Positions 1 to 7,271 of a stretch of 10,419 bases of DNA are shown here, one piece after another (the first letter of the stretch is position 1; each line of letters opens with the position of its first letter). Location: positions 1 through 10,419 of the forward strand of contig JBKPRX010000135.1 in the NCBI GenBank assembly GCA_046734795.1. Direction: 5' to 3'. Both the position numbers and the translations under genes were made by a program. The notes under the pieces were generated by a model. The model had not been told where the DNA came from. It made no database searches and saw only the letters and a list, made by a program, of their open reading frames with translations. This DNA is from JBKPRX01 sp046734795 (lineage in GTDB: Bacteria; Actinomycetota; Thermoleophilia; Gaiellales; Gaiellaceae).

Positions 1-26
1 GGCGGGCGCCGAGGCGGGCCGCCTGA
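1..26 (+). CDS. C-terminal end of an upstream gene (cut by window edge)
   Basis: A frame open from the left edge ends in TGA at 24-26, sharing its last A with the ATG of the asparagine synthetase-like gene (TGATG). Only about seven codons are visible (reading ..RAPRRAA-stop), so no function can be named. The case for a real gene is contextual: other junctions of this operon overlap by 1 or 4 nt in the same way. The stop could also be chance. Confidence 0.4.
11..17 (+). promoter_or_regulatory. Shine-Dalgarno sequence for the asnB-like gene
   Basis: GAGGCGG lies eight bases before the ATG at 26 and inside the last codons of the presumed upstream gene. The purine-rich core and spacing suit a ribosome binding site and support the ATG at 26, which also puts the catalytic Cys at residue 2. 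Confidence 0.5.
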
Positions 27-1837
27 TGTGCGGCCTGTGCGGCGTCGTCGCGCTCGGCCGGCCACCGGACCGCGCCGACGTGGAGCGCATGCTCGACGGC
101 CTCGCGCACCGAGGCCCCGACGGGCGCGGCGTGTTCGACGACGAAGGCGTCTGCCTCGGCCATCTGCGGCTCGCGATCATCGATCTCTCCGACGCGGGCC
201 TCGAGCCGTTCGCAAGCGACGACGGCCGGCTCCAGCTTGTCTTCAACGGCGAGATCTACAACTACGTCGAGCTGCGCGACGAACTGCGCGCGCGCGGGCA
301 CGTCTTCCGCACCGAGACCGACACCGAGGTGTTGCTCGCCGGCTACCGCGAGTGGGGCGCGCAGTGCGTCGAGCGCTTCAACGGCATGTGGGCGTTCGCG
401 ATCTGGGATCGCGAGGAGCGGAAGCTCTTCGCGTCACGCGACCGCCTCGGCGTCAAGCCGCTCTACTACCGCGTCGACGGCGCGCGCTTCGCGTTCGCGA
501 GCGAGCCGTGGCCGCTCGGCAAACGCCGCGCGAACCTGCGCGCCGTCCGCGACTACGTCGAGCAGGGCTACCTCGACCAGGGCGACGAGACGTTCTTCGA
601 CGGCGTCGTGCGCCTGCCGCCGGCGCACTCGCTGACGTTCGACCGGAATGGACTGCAACTCCGGCGCTACTGGTCGCTCGAGCGCCGCGACGCGCCGGAC
701 GATCCGCCGGGGGAAGTACGCGAGACGTTCCTCGACGCCGTGCGACTGCAGCTGCGCGCAGACGTTCCCGTCGGCACTTGCCTCTCGGGCGGCATCGACT
801 CGTCGTCGATCGCGGTCGCGGTCGCACACCACGGCCACGCGCAGCAGCAGACCGTGACGGCGTATTTCGACGAGGCGGGCTACGACGAGCGGCCGTTCGC
901 GCGCGCCGTCGTCGACCGGACGAGCGCGAACGCGCACTGGGTGACGTTCGGCGCTGCGGAACTCGTCGAGCACCTGCCGGAGATCGTGCAGGCGCAGGGC
1001 GAGCCGTTCGGGTCGACGTCGATCTGCGCGGGCTGGTTCGTCATGCGCGAGGCGAAGCGCGCAGGGCTCACGGTGATGCTCGACGGGCAGGGCGGCGACG
1101 AGCTCTTCGCCGGCTACCGCGCCTACTTCGGCTATCGCCTCTCCGATCTGCTCCGCAGCGGCCGTGTCGGCGAGGCAGCTGCGGAGCTGCGCGCCTTCGC
1201 GCACGTCAACGGTCCTCGCTCCGCCGCCGTTGCGCTCGTCAACCCGCACCTGCCGGAACGGCTGCGACTCGCGGCGCGTGCGCGTGCACAGGGGTCGGCG
1301 TCGCTGCTCACACCCGACCTGCGCGCGCAGGAGCCGGCGGCGGGCGCGAACGGAGCCGCGTACCCGGACCGTCTGCGCCGCCAGCTGCAGCTCGTGCTGA
1401 CGCGACGCGGACTCCCGGAGCTTTTGCGCTACGAGGACCGCAACTCGATGGCGCATTCGATCGAGGCACGGGTGCCGCTGCTCGACCACCGGCTCGTCGA
1501 GCTCGCGTTCTCGCTGCCCGGCGACGAGCTGATCCGGCGGGGCGAGACGAAGTCGGTGCTGCGGCGCGCGCTCGCCGACCTTCTGCCGAACGAGGTGCGC
1601 GCGCGCCGCGACAAGCTCGGCTTCGTCACGCCCGAGCACACGTTCATGCGCGGCGCGCTCGGCGACCTTGCGGCCGACGCGTTCGCGTCGCCGTCGTTCG
1701 CAAGCCGTGGGTTCGTCGACGCACGCGCCGCGCGCGAGCGGCTCGAACGCCATCGCCGCGGCGAGCTCACCGCGGGCATGGAGTTGTGGCGCGTGCTCAA
1801 CCTCGAGCTGTGGGCGCGTCGGTTCCTCGACGCATGA
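26..1837 (+). CDS. asnB: Asparagine synthase (glutamine-hydrolysing)-type amidotransferase
   Basis: A 603-residue class II glutamine amidotransferase fused to an ATP-dependent synthetase. The N-terminal glutaminase domain (about 1-200) starts Met-Cys-Gly, so Cys2 is the nucleophile exposed after Met removal; NGEIYNY (74-80), TETDTEV (96-102) and RDRLGVKPLYY (138-148) are conserved. The synthetase domain has the PP-loop SGGIDSS (254-260), DGQGGDELFAGY (353-364), NSMAHSIEARVPLLDH (473-488) and RRDKLGF near the C-terminus. All expected motifs are intact, and the length suits the 600-650 residue AsnB homologues of polysaccharide loci. The family makes asparagine from aspartate, glutamine and ATP. 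In glycan clusters, relatives such as WbpS are linked to amidation of sugar carboxyl groups. Its place as first of eight tightly packed glycan genes makes sugar amidation plausible, but housekeeping asparagine synthesis is not excluded. The stop overlaps the next start (ATGA). Confidence 0.93.
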   Translation: MCGLCGVVALGRPPDRADVERMLDGLAHRGPDGRGVFDDEGVCLGHLRLAIIDLSDAGLEPFASDDGRLQLVFNGEIYNYVELRDELRARGHVFRTETDTEVLLAGYREWGAQCVERFNGMWAFAIWDREERKLFASRDRLGVKPLYYRVDGARFAFASEPWPLGKRRANLRAVRDYVEQGYLDQGDETFFDGVVRLPPAHSLTFDRNGLQLRRYWSLERRDAPDDPPGEVRETFLDAVRLQLRADVPVGTCLSGGIDSSSIAVAVAHHGHAQQQTVTAYFDEAGYDERPFARAVVDRTSANAHWVTFGAAELVEHLPEIVQAQGEPFGSTSICAGWFVMREAKRAGLTVMLDGQGGDELFAGYRAYFGYRLSDLLRSGRVGEAAAELRAFAHVNGPRSAAVALVNPHLPERLRLAARARAQGSASLLTPDLRAQEPAAGANGAAYPDRLRRQLQLVLTRRGLPELLRYEDRNSMAHSIEARVPLLDHRLVELAFSLPGDELIRRGETKSVLRRALADLLPNEVRARRDKLGFVTPEHTFMRGALGDLAADAFASPSFASRGFVDARAARERLERHRRGELTAGMELWRVLNLELWARRFLDA

Positions 1838-2970
1838 AGGCCCTCTTCCTGACGGCGTCGTACCCCACCCCAGACGGGCCGGCGATCGGCGTCTTCGTCC
1901 AGGAGCACGCCCGCGCGGCCGCGGCGGCAGGCTGCGAGGTCGCAATCGTCCACCTCGACCGCAGCGACGTCCGCCGCGTCCGGATCGAGGAACGCGCCGA
2001 CGAGTTCCGGACCGTGCGCGTGCAGTACCCGCGCTCGCCCGGCGTCGTCAGCTACGGCGCGAACGTGGCCGCGGCCGCGCTCGGGTGGCGGCGCATCCGG
2101 GGTGGCTTCGAGCCCGACGTCGTCCATGCGCACTTCTTCCTCGCGGCCGTCCCGGCCGTGCTGCTGCGCCCGCTGCACCGCAAGCCGGTCGTCGTGACCG
2201 AGCAGTGGAGCGTCTTCCTTCCCGACGATCCGGCGACGCTGAGCCCGCTCGTGCACCGGGCGGCGAAGTACGCGTTGGAGCGTGCGGACGCCGTGCTGCC
2301 CGTAAGCGAGGCGCTGCGAAACGGGATTCGTGCAGCGGGAATCGACGCCCGCTTCCGCGTGGTTCCGAACGTCTACGACCCGTCGCTCTTCCATCCGGAC
2401 GTAGCGACGCATTCACGCAACGGACAGCCTGCGCGCCTGCTCGCCGTCGGCGCGATGTACGAGGCGAAGGGCTACGAGTTCCTGCTCGACGCACTCGCAC
2501 TGCTCGCGCGCGAGGGGCGCGACTTCCACCTCGACATCGTCGGGCTCGGCGACCTGCGTCCGCAGTACGAGGAGCAACGACGGCGCCTCGGGCTGGACGA
2601 ACGCGTGTCGTTCCTCGGGCTCTTGCCGAAGGCAGAGGTCGCGCAGCGCATGCGCGACGCGGACGTCTTCGTGCTCACGAGCCGCTATGACAGCAACCCG
2701 TGCGCGGCGATCGAGGCGCTCGGCAGCGGCTTGCCGATCGTCGCGACGGCGGTCGGCGGCCTCCCGGAGCTGGTCGAGGACGGCATGGGGCTCCTCGCCG
2801 AGCCGCGCAACCCGGAGAGCATCGCGCGGCAGCTCGCGCTGGCGATCGACGGTCGCGACGAGTTCGACCGCGCCGCGATCGCAGCGCGCGCGCACGCGCG
2901 GTACGGCCTCGACCGCGTGGGCCGCGATCTCGCGGAGGTCTACGAGCAGGCGATCGCGAGCCGCAGGTGA
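1834..2970 (+). CDS. Glycosyltransferase family 4 (GT-B fold)
   Basis: A 378-residue retaining-type GT-B glycosyltransferase. The N-terminal Rossmann domain starts MKALFLTASYPTP and contains HAHFF (98-102) and the interdomain stretch VVPNVYDPSLF (176-186). The C-terminal nucleotide-sugar domain has the usual GT4 pattern: a VGAMYEAKGYEFLLDA block (205-220), DIVGLGD (234-240), VSFLGLLPK (258-266), and the donor-binding region SNPCAAIEALGSGLP (287-301). In the family's E-X7-E motif the first Glu is Asp286 here, while the second, Glu294, is kept. No signal peptide or membrane segment is seen; it probably acts at the cytoplasmic membrane face, moving a sugar from a nucleotide donor to a lipid-linked acceptor. 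The ATG at 1834 overlaps the asnB stop by 4 nt with no obvious Shine-Dalgarno, suggesting translational coupling. An N-terminal extension of the same frame back to position 28 is out-of-frame asnB sequence. Sugar specificity cannot be read. Confidence 0.92.
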   Translation: MKALFLTASYPTPDGPAIGVFVQEHARAAAAAGCEVAIVHLDRSDVRRVRIEERADEFRTVRVQYPRSPGVVSYGANVAAAALGWRRIRGGFEPDVVHAHFFLAAVPAVLLRPLHRKPVVVTEQWSVFLPDDPATLSPLVHRAAKYALERADAVLPVSEALRNGIRAAGIDARFRVVPNVYDPSLFHPDVATHSRNGQPARLLAVGAMYEAKGYEFLLDALALLAREGRDFHLDIVGLGDLRPQYEEQRRRLGLDERVSFLGLLPKAEVAQRMRDADVFVLTSRYDSNPCAAIEALGSGLPIVATAVGGLPELVEDGMGLLAEPRNPESIARQLALAIDGRDEFDRAAIAARAHARYGLDRVGRDLAEVYEQAIASRR

Positions 2971-4205
2971 GCGACGCGCTCGACGCGCACCTCGAGCGGA
3001 CTGTTCGGTCGTGGCTCGGCGTCGGCACCGGCACCGAGGTCGCCGTGCCCCGCTTGCCGGAAGACCTTTCGCGCCGGCTTCTCCGCGACGAGGAGTACGA
3101 GCAGCCGCATCGAGATCGCTGGGGCTGCTGGGAGTATCCGTTTTGCGAGAGCTTCGCGGCCGGGCGGTTGTGGGAGCCGGACGTCGACCGCTGGGCTGCA
3201 GACCGGCGCCGCGAGCTGGCTGCGCAGATCGAGCTCGAGCCGCTCTGGCCCGGTGGTCGCGCGTTCGCGGTCTGCGTGACGCACGACGTCGACCTGATCA
3301 GCCGCGTCTCGACGCCGCGCCAGGCTCTGCGCTCGCTGCGCACCTCACTCGCCGCCGAAGCGCGTACGCCACGGGAGCGCGCCGTCCGGCTCGCCCGACC
3401 GGGCGTTCGGGCAGCGCGCGCCCTAGCGAATGGCATCGCGCGCGTACCCGCGGCCGACACGCTCGAGCGCGCAGTGCAGCTCGAGCGCGACCGCGGCATC
3501 TGCGCCTCGTACTTCTTCACCGTCTACCCGGGCGGCGACGCGAGCCGCTTCGACTGCGTCTACGACTTCGCGGACGCATGCAAGTTCGAGGGGGAGCGCA
3601 TGCGTGTGCGTGACGTGCTGCGCGCAGTGCACCACGACGGCTTCGACGTGGGCCTGCACGGGAGCTACAACTCGGCGCTGGCGCCGGGACGGGTCGCACG
3701 CGAAAAGAGCGCGCTCGAGGCGGCGCTCGGCAGCGAGGTGACGACGACGCGGCAGCACTTCCTCCATTGGGACGTGCGGACGACGCCGCGCCTGCAAACC
3801 GAAGCAGGCTTTCGCGCGGACTCCACGCTCGGCTTCAACCGCAATCTCGGTTTCCGCGCCGGCACCTCGCTGCCGCACCGGGTGTTCGACCGCGAGCGCG
3901 ACACGCCGCTCGACCTCCTCGAGCTGCCGCTCGTGATCGCGGACGCGCCGCTGCTACGCGAAGACGGGCTCGAGCTCGACGTCCCGCACGCGAAACGAGC
4001 GCTTGCGCAGCTCGTCGACGTCGTCGCCCAGCTCAGCGGCGTCGCGACGATGGTCTTCCACCCGAACAACCTGGAAGACGCGCGCCACCTCGAGCTGTTC
4101 GAGTACGCGCTCGACTACGGCCTCGAGCGCGGCGCGTGGTTTGCCTCCGCACGGCAGCTGGACGAGTGGTGGCGCGAGCGCGAGCAGCGGCTCGGCGTCG
4201 GATGA
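2967..4205 (+). CDS. Polysaccharide deacetylase-like protein of glycan clusters (CE4-related)
   Basis: A 412-residue protein starting at GTG 2967 (GTGA overlap with the GT4 stop). The catalytic domain begins near residue 100. AVCVTHDVDL (101-110) replaces the CE4 TFDDG motif and supplies Asp107 and Asp109. GLHGSYNS (229-236) stands for the metal-binding motif, keeping His231; the second His of classical CE4 HxxxH is Asn235. TRQHFLHWD (261-269) with TTPRL, DSTLGF (285-290) and HPNN (365-368) complete the pattern I associate with the polysaccharide deacetylase subfamily found in exopolysaccharide and O-antigen loci. Residues 1-95 form an extra N-terminal region with a WEYPF segment (55-59). No signal peptide is visible, so it probably acts in the cytoplasm on a precursor sugar or lipid-linked intermediate. 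Family membership is firm; de-N-acetylation as the reaction is inferred. An earlier in-frame extension to 2700 is an out-of-frame shadow of the GT4 gene. Confidence 0.87.
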   Translation: MSDALDAHLERTVRSWLGVGTGTEVAVPRLPEDLSRRLLRDEEYEQPHRDRWGCWEYPFCESFAAGRLWEPDVDRWAADRRRELAAQIELEPLWPGGRAFAVCVTHDVDLISRVSTPRQALRSLRTSLAAEARTPRERAVRLARPGVRAARALANGIARVPAADTLERAVQLERDRGICASYFFTVYPGGDASRFDCVYDFADACKFEGERMRVRDVLRAVHHDGFDVGLHGSYNSALAPGRVAREKSALEAALGSEVTTTRQHFLHWDVRTTPRLQTEAGFRADSTLGFNRNLGFRAGTSLPHRVFDRERDTPLDLLELPLVIADAPLLREDGLELDVPHAKRALAQLVDVVAQLSGVATMVFHPNNLEDARHLELFEYALDYGLERGAWFASARQLDEWWREREQRLGVG

Positions 4206-5260
4206 TCGAGATCCGAACGCTCAAAGGGCCGCTCGCTGACGAGCACCTCGGCTGGCTGACGAAGCTCTATGGACCCGTCGACGCGAAGTACGCGTCGCTC
4301 GACTTCGTCCGCTACCAGTTCAACGACAACCCATTCGGCTGGTCGGCGCATGCGTTCGCAGTCGACGGCGACATGCCCGTCGCGCACTCGGCTGCGGTGC
4401 CGTTCCGCGCACGTCGCGGCGACGACGACCTCGTCGCCGGAAAGATCGAAGCCGTCGTCGTCGCTCCCGAGTATCGGGGCCAGCGGCTTGCAAGCGGCGA
4501 GAGCATCGCGATCGGGACGCTGCAGGCGATGTACGCGTTCGCGCACGAGTGCGGCATCCCGGTGCTCTTCGGGCTCGCGCCGCCGCGTGTAACCGCGATC
4601 CACGTGCGCGCCGGCTGCCGTCGCGTCGAGGTCACGGCGCCGACGTACGTCCTCTTCACGCGACCACGGCTCGCAGCGCGTGAGTGGTCGTTGCCACGGC
4701 GGGTTGCTGCCTCCGTCGTCGGCGCGGCGCAGAACGCCCTCGTCGCAGGCGTCTCCACGTTCGTGCGGATCGCCATGCCGTCGAGCGCTCGGGCAGTGGT
4801 CGGCGCGCCGCACGCTGAGGACGCCGACCTGGCCAAGGCGCCGAATACGCCGGACACATGGACGATCTCGGGTGCCGACGCATGGGACTGGTACAGAGGC
4901 AACGGCCTTCTGCGTCACGTCGAGCTAGACGGGCACGGTCGCCGCAGCGTGCGCGCGCTCGTACTGGCACCCGAATACGGCGCGGTGCAGGTGGTTGCGT
5001 GGCGTCCGGGCGAGCGAAACTCGTTCGCGGCCGCGATCCTCCTCATTGCGGCGATGTGGCAGCTCGCACGCGCCCGCGGTGCGCCGACGCTGCGGTTTCA
5101 AGGCTGGGACGGCGACGGCGGCAACGGCTCGCTGACGCACGCGTGCCGGATGCTCGGGTTCACGCGGCGCAGCACCGCCGAGCTCGTCGTCCACGCAGAA
5201 GACGAAGACCTCGCGGAGCTGCCGATCCGCTTGACGCCGTTCTTCTACGTCACCTTCTGA
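4202..5260 (+). CDS. GNAT-family acyltransferase, apparently with tandem GNAT-like halves
   Basis: A 352-residue protein. The N-terminal half carries a recognisable GNAT core: IEAVVVAPEYRGQRLASG (82-99) is the strand-plus-acyl-CoA pyrophosphate loop, though the usual RGxGxG/A reads RGQRLA with Arg for the middle Gly. VLFGLAPPRVTAIHVRAGCRRV (about 121-142) matches the late GNAT strand and the 'lGF' region. The C-terminal half (about 225-352) looks like a second, loop-poor GNAT fold: WYRGNGLLRHVEL, a long helix FAAAILLIAAMWQLAR, then ACRMLGFTRR, the typical 'LGF' ending. GNATs transfer acetyl or aminoacyl groups to amines. Directly after a deacetylase-like gene, re-acylation of a freed amino sugar is an attractive inference. 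No membrane segment is convincing, although 165-195 is hydrophobic and Arg-containing. The ATG at 4202 overlaps the previous stop (ATGA). FemAB-like aminoacyl transfer is the main alternative. Confidence 0.8.
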   Translation: MIEIRTLKGPLADEHLGWLTKLYGPVDAKYASLDFVRYQFNDNPFGWSAHAFAVDGDMPVAHSAAVPFRARRGDDDLVAGKIEAVVVAPEYRGQRLASGESIAIGTLQAMYAFAHECGIPVLFGLAPPRVTAIHVRAGCRRVEVTAPTYVLFTRPRLAAREWSLPRRVAASVVGAAQNALVAGVSTFVRIAMPSSARAVVGAPHAEDADLAKAPNTPDTWTISGADAWDWYRGNGLLRHVELDGHGRRSVRALVLAPEYGAVQVVAWRPGERNSFAAAILLIAAMWQLARARGAPTLRFQGWDGDGGNGSLTHACRMLGFTRRSTAELVVHAEDEDLAELPIRLTPFFYVTF

Positions 5261-5283
5261 CGAGCGTCCTCGGAACCAGCGTC

Positions 5284-5289
5284 TACGCT
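5284..5289 (+). promoter_or_regulatory. Possible -10 element of a leaderless internal promoter
   Basis: TACGCT fits the actinobacterial -10 pattern TAnnnT. Six bases separate it from the GTG at 5296, which would place the transcription start at or next to the start codon. It lies in the only intergenic gap of the + operon (5261-5295, 35 nt), before a gene without a Shine-Dalgarno. The -35 side is weak: the nearest resemblance is CTGACG at 5257-5262, too far away at 21 nt. Confidence 0.35.
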
Positions 5290-5295
5290 TGCGTC

Positions 5296-6144
5296 GTGGC
5301 GCGCGTGGCAGTCGTGGTTCCGTGCTTCAACGACGGCGAGACGTTGTGCCAGACGCTGGCATCGCTCACGGACCAAGAGCAGCACGAGCTCGTCGTCGTC
5401 GACGACGGCTCTAGCGTGCCTGCGACGCTGAACCTCCTCACGGAGCTCGAACGCGACGGCGTACGCGTAATCCACCGTGAGAACGGCGGCCTCTCCGCAG
5501 CGCGCATGACGGGCGTCGAGGCAACCACGGCGCCGTACGTTTTCCCGCTCGACGCGGACGATGCGCTCGCGCCGGGCGCGCTGGCGGCGCTTGCGGACGC
5601 ACTCGAAGCCGACCCCGATGCCGCACTCGCGTGGGGCGACGTCGAGCTTTGGGGCGAGCTTCACGCGCAGCTCGCAGTCGCGCGCTCGTTCGACCCATGG
5701 CTGCTCACGTACTTGAACGACGTCCCGGTTGCGTCGCTCGTGCGGCGCGAGGCGCTCCACGACGTCGGCGGCTGGCAGATGGGATCGGGGTACGAGGACT
5801 GGGACCTGTGGCTCGCGCTCGCGGAGCATGGACATCGCGGCGTGTACGTGCCGGTGACGACGCTGCGGTATCGCCGCCGCGGCGACCGCATGCTCGCGAA
5901 CTGCATCCCGCAGCACGGCGAGCTCTACGCGAAGCTCCAGCAGCGTCACCCGACGCTGTTCGCGGCGCGGAGCGAGAACCGCCGCCGGTCGTCGGCGCCG
6001 TTGCGGCTGCGACTCCTCTTACCGCTGCTCGAGCGCCTGCCGTTGCTCGACGCGTTCACGCGGCACCGGCTCTACCTCCTCGTCAATCGGCCGCGGCAAC
6101 TGCTCTCGCTGCGGCGCAAGCGCGCCGCGCTCGCCGCAGGATGA
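5296..6144 (+). CDS. Glycosyltransferase family 2 (GT-A fold)
   Basis: A 282-residue inverting-type GT2. VARVAVVVPCFNDGETL is the first Rossmann strand and helix, VVVDDGSS (33-40) binds the nucleotide, PLDADD (84-89) is the DXD metal motif, and GYEDWDLW (165-172) carries the ED catalytic-base motif. The core ends near residue 200. After it comes a basic, leucine-rich tail (about 225-282) containing ENRRRSS, LLLPLLERLPLL and SLRRKR, resembling an amphipathic membrane-surface anchor rather than a transmembrane span. I chose GTG 5296 because it leaves a three-residue lead before the first strand; GTG 5305 is the alternative. The frame is open upstream to 4858, but that part is an out-of-frame shadow of the GNAT gene. 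This is the only + strand gene separated from its predecessor by a gap, and it may have its own promoter. Donor and acceptor sugars are unknown. Confidence 0.9.
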   Translation: MARVAVVVPCFNDGETLCQTLASLTDQEQHELVVVDDGSSVPATLNLLTELERDGVRVIHRENGGLSAARMTGVEATTAPYVFPLDADDALAPGALAALADALEADPDAALAWGDVELWGELHAQLAVARSFDPWLLTYLNDVPVASLVRREALHDVGGWQMGSGYEDWDLWLALAEHGHRGVYVPVTTLRYRRRGDRMLANCIPQHGELYAKLQQRHPTLFAARSENRRRSSAPLRLRLLLPLLERLPLLDAFTRHRLYLLVNRPRQLLSLRRKRAALAAG

Positions 6145-7271
6145 GCCCGCGCGTGACGGTCTTGCTCGCCGTCCACAACGGCGAGCCCTACCTCGGCGGC
6201 GCGATCGAAAGCGTATTCGCGCAGACGTCGAAGGACTTCGAGCTCCTCGTCGTCGACGACGCGAGCACCGACGGAACGGCCGCCCTCCTCGCTGCGCTGC
6301 GTGACAAGCGCGTACGCATACTCCGCAACGAGACGAATCTCGGACAGGTTCCGTCGCTGAACCGCGGCCTGCGCGAGGCGCGCGGCGAGTATGTCGCTCG
6401 CCTGGACGCGGACGACTGGTGCAGGCCGACGCGCCTCGCGCGTCAGGTTGCAGCGCTCGACGCGGAGCCGCGGGTCGGCCTCGTGGGCTCCTGGCTCGAC
6501 GTCGTCGACGACCACGACCGGCCCGTCGCCGCGCTGCGCGAGCGGATCGACGATCTCGTCCGATTCGCGTACCAGACCCTGATCATGCGCGTCTACGTCA
6601 CGCATCCGGCCGCGATGTACCGCCGGCAAGCGGTGCTCGACGTGGACGGCTACGACGAGTCGACTGGGCCGTCGGAGGACAAGGACCTCTGGCGCCGGCT
6701 CTTGCTCGCAGGCTGGGACGCGCGGATCGTGCCGGAGCCGCTGCTCGTCTATCGCTTGCACGAGCAACAGCTTTCGCACGTCCACGCCGACTACCAGCGG
6801 TGGATCGACGGCGAGAGCCAGGACCGCTTCCTCGCGACGCTCGCACCAACCGCAGACGTGACGCCGTTGCGTCTCGTGCTCGCCGGCGATGCGCGGGCAT
6901 GGGAGCACGATGTCTCGGACGTGCCGGCGGTGCTCGACAACGTGCTTACCGCGCTGGCGATTCGTCTGTCGCTCAGCCACGTCGAGGCCCAGCGACTACG
7001 CACGCTCGCCGCGGGGCGCGCCTGCGCAGTCGCAGCCGCACGTCCGTGGCGACGAGATGCTCGCGAGCTCATCCGCTCCCAGCTCGCGCATCTTTCGCCG
7101 AGCGGCCGCGCGCAAGCGGTCTCGCGCTGCGCGGTAGCACCTCCGGTCGACGCGCTGCGCCGCGGTGCTCGAACCGTCGCCCGGGCGCCGGGATGGAGCG
7201 CAGTGCGCGGCCGCGTGCGCCGCATCCCCGCTGCGCGTCGTCTCTACGGCAAGCACGTCGGCGGCGGCTAG
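6141..7271 (+). CDS. Glycosyltransferase family 2 (GT-A fold), with long C-terminal extension
   Basis: A 376-residue GT2. MSPRVTVLLAVHNGEPYL begins the nucleotide-binding fold, LLVVDDASTDGT (35-46) is the first Asp motif, RLDADDW (87-93) is the DXD motif, and SEDKDLWRR (178-186) supplies the ED base. YVTHPAAMYRR (152-162) and YRLHEQQLSHV (about 204-214) are typical of the later acceptor-side part of this GT2 subgroup. The catalytic region ends near 215; the remaining 160 residues are mostly helical with no recognised domain and end in an Arg-rich segment (RGRVRRIPAARRLYGKH), possibly for membrane-surface contact. The ATG at 6141 overlaps the previous stop by 4 nt (ATGA) with only a weak GCAGG upstream, so translation is probably coupled to the first GT2. 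The two GT2 proteins share motifs but differ in sequence and length, so they probably add different sugars. Specificity cannot be read from sequence. Confidence 0.9.
   Translation: MSPRVTVLLAVHNGEPYLGGAIESVFAQTSKDFELLVVDDASTDGTAALLAALRDKRVRILRNETNLGQVPSLNRGLREARGEYVARLDADDWCRPTRLARQVAALDAEPRVGLVGSWLDVVDDHDRPVAALRERIDDLVRFAYQTLIMRVYVTHPAAMYRRQAVLDVDGYDESTGPSEDKDLWRRLLLAGWDARIVPEPLLVYRLHEQQLSHVHADYQRWIDGESQDRFLATLAPTADVTPLRLVLAGDARAWEHDVSDVPAVLDNVLTALAIRLSLSHVEAQRLRTLAAGRACAVAAARPWRRDARELIRSQLAHLSPSGRAQAVSRCAVAPPVDALRRGARTVARAPGWSAVRGRVRRIPAARRLYGKHVGGG

Noticed and set aside
28..1833. The GT4 reading frame is open all the way back to position 28, which would give a 980-codon protein.
   Set aside because: The extension translates to low-complexity Arg/Ala/Pro sequence out of frame with intact asnB. 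The GT4 homology starts cleanly at the ATG at 1834.
434..1945. A roughly 500-codon open frame antisense to asnB.
   Set aside because: Arg/Val/Glu-rich composition without motifs, as expected opposite high-GC codons; asnB is complete in the sense frame.
4858..5295. Longer version of the first GT2 gene starting at ATG 4858.
   Set aside because: The extra residues overlap the intact GNAT gene and are Arg-rich out-of-frame sequence; the GT2 fold begins right after GTG 5296.
5391..6260. Repeated GTCGTCGTCGAC-type stretches near 5391 and 6246 that look like direct repeats.
   Set aside because: Both encode the conserved V-V-D-D strand of the two GT2 genes; similarity follows from protein conservation and codon bias.
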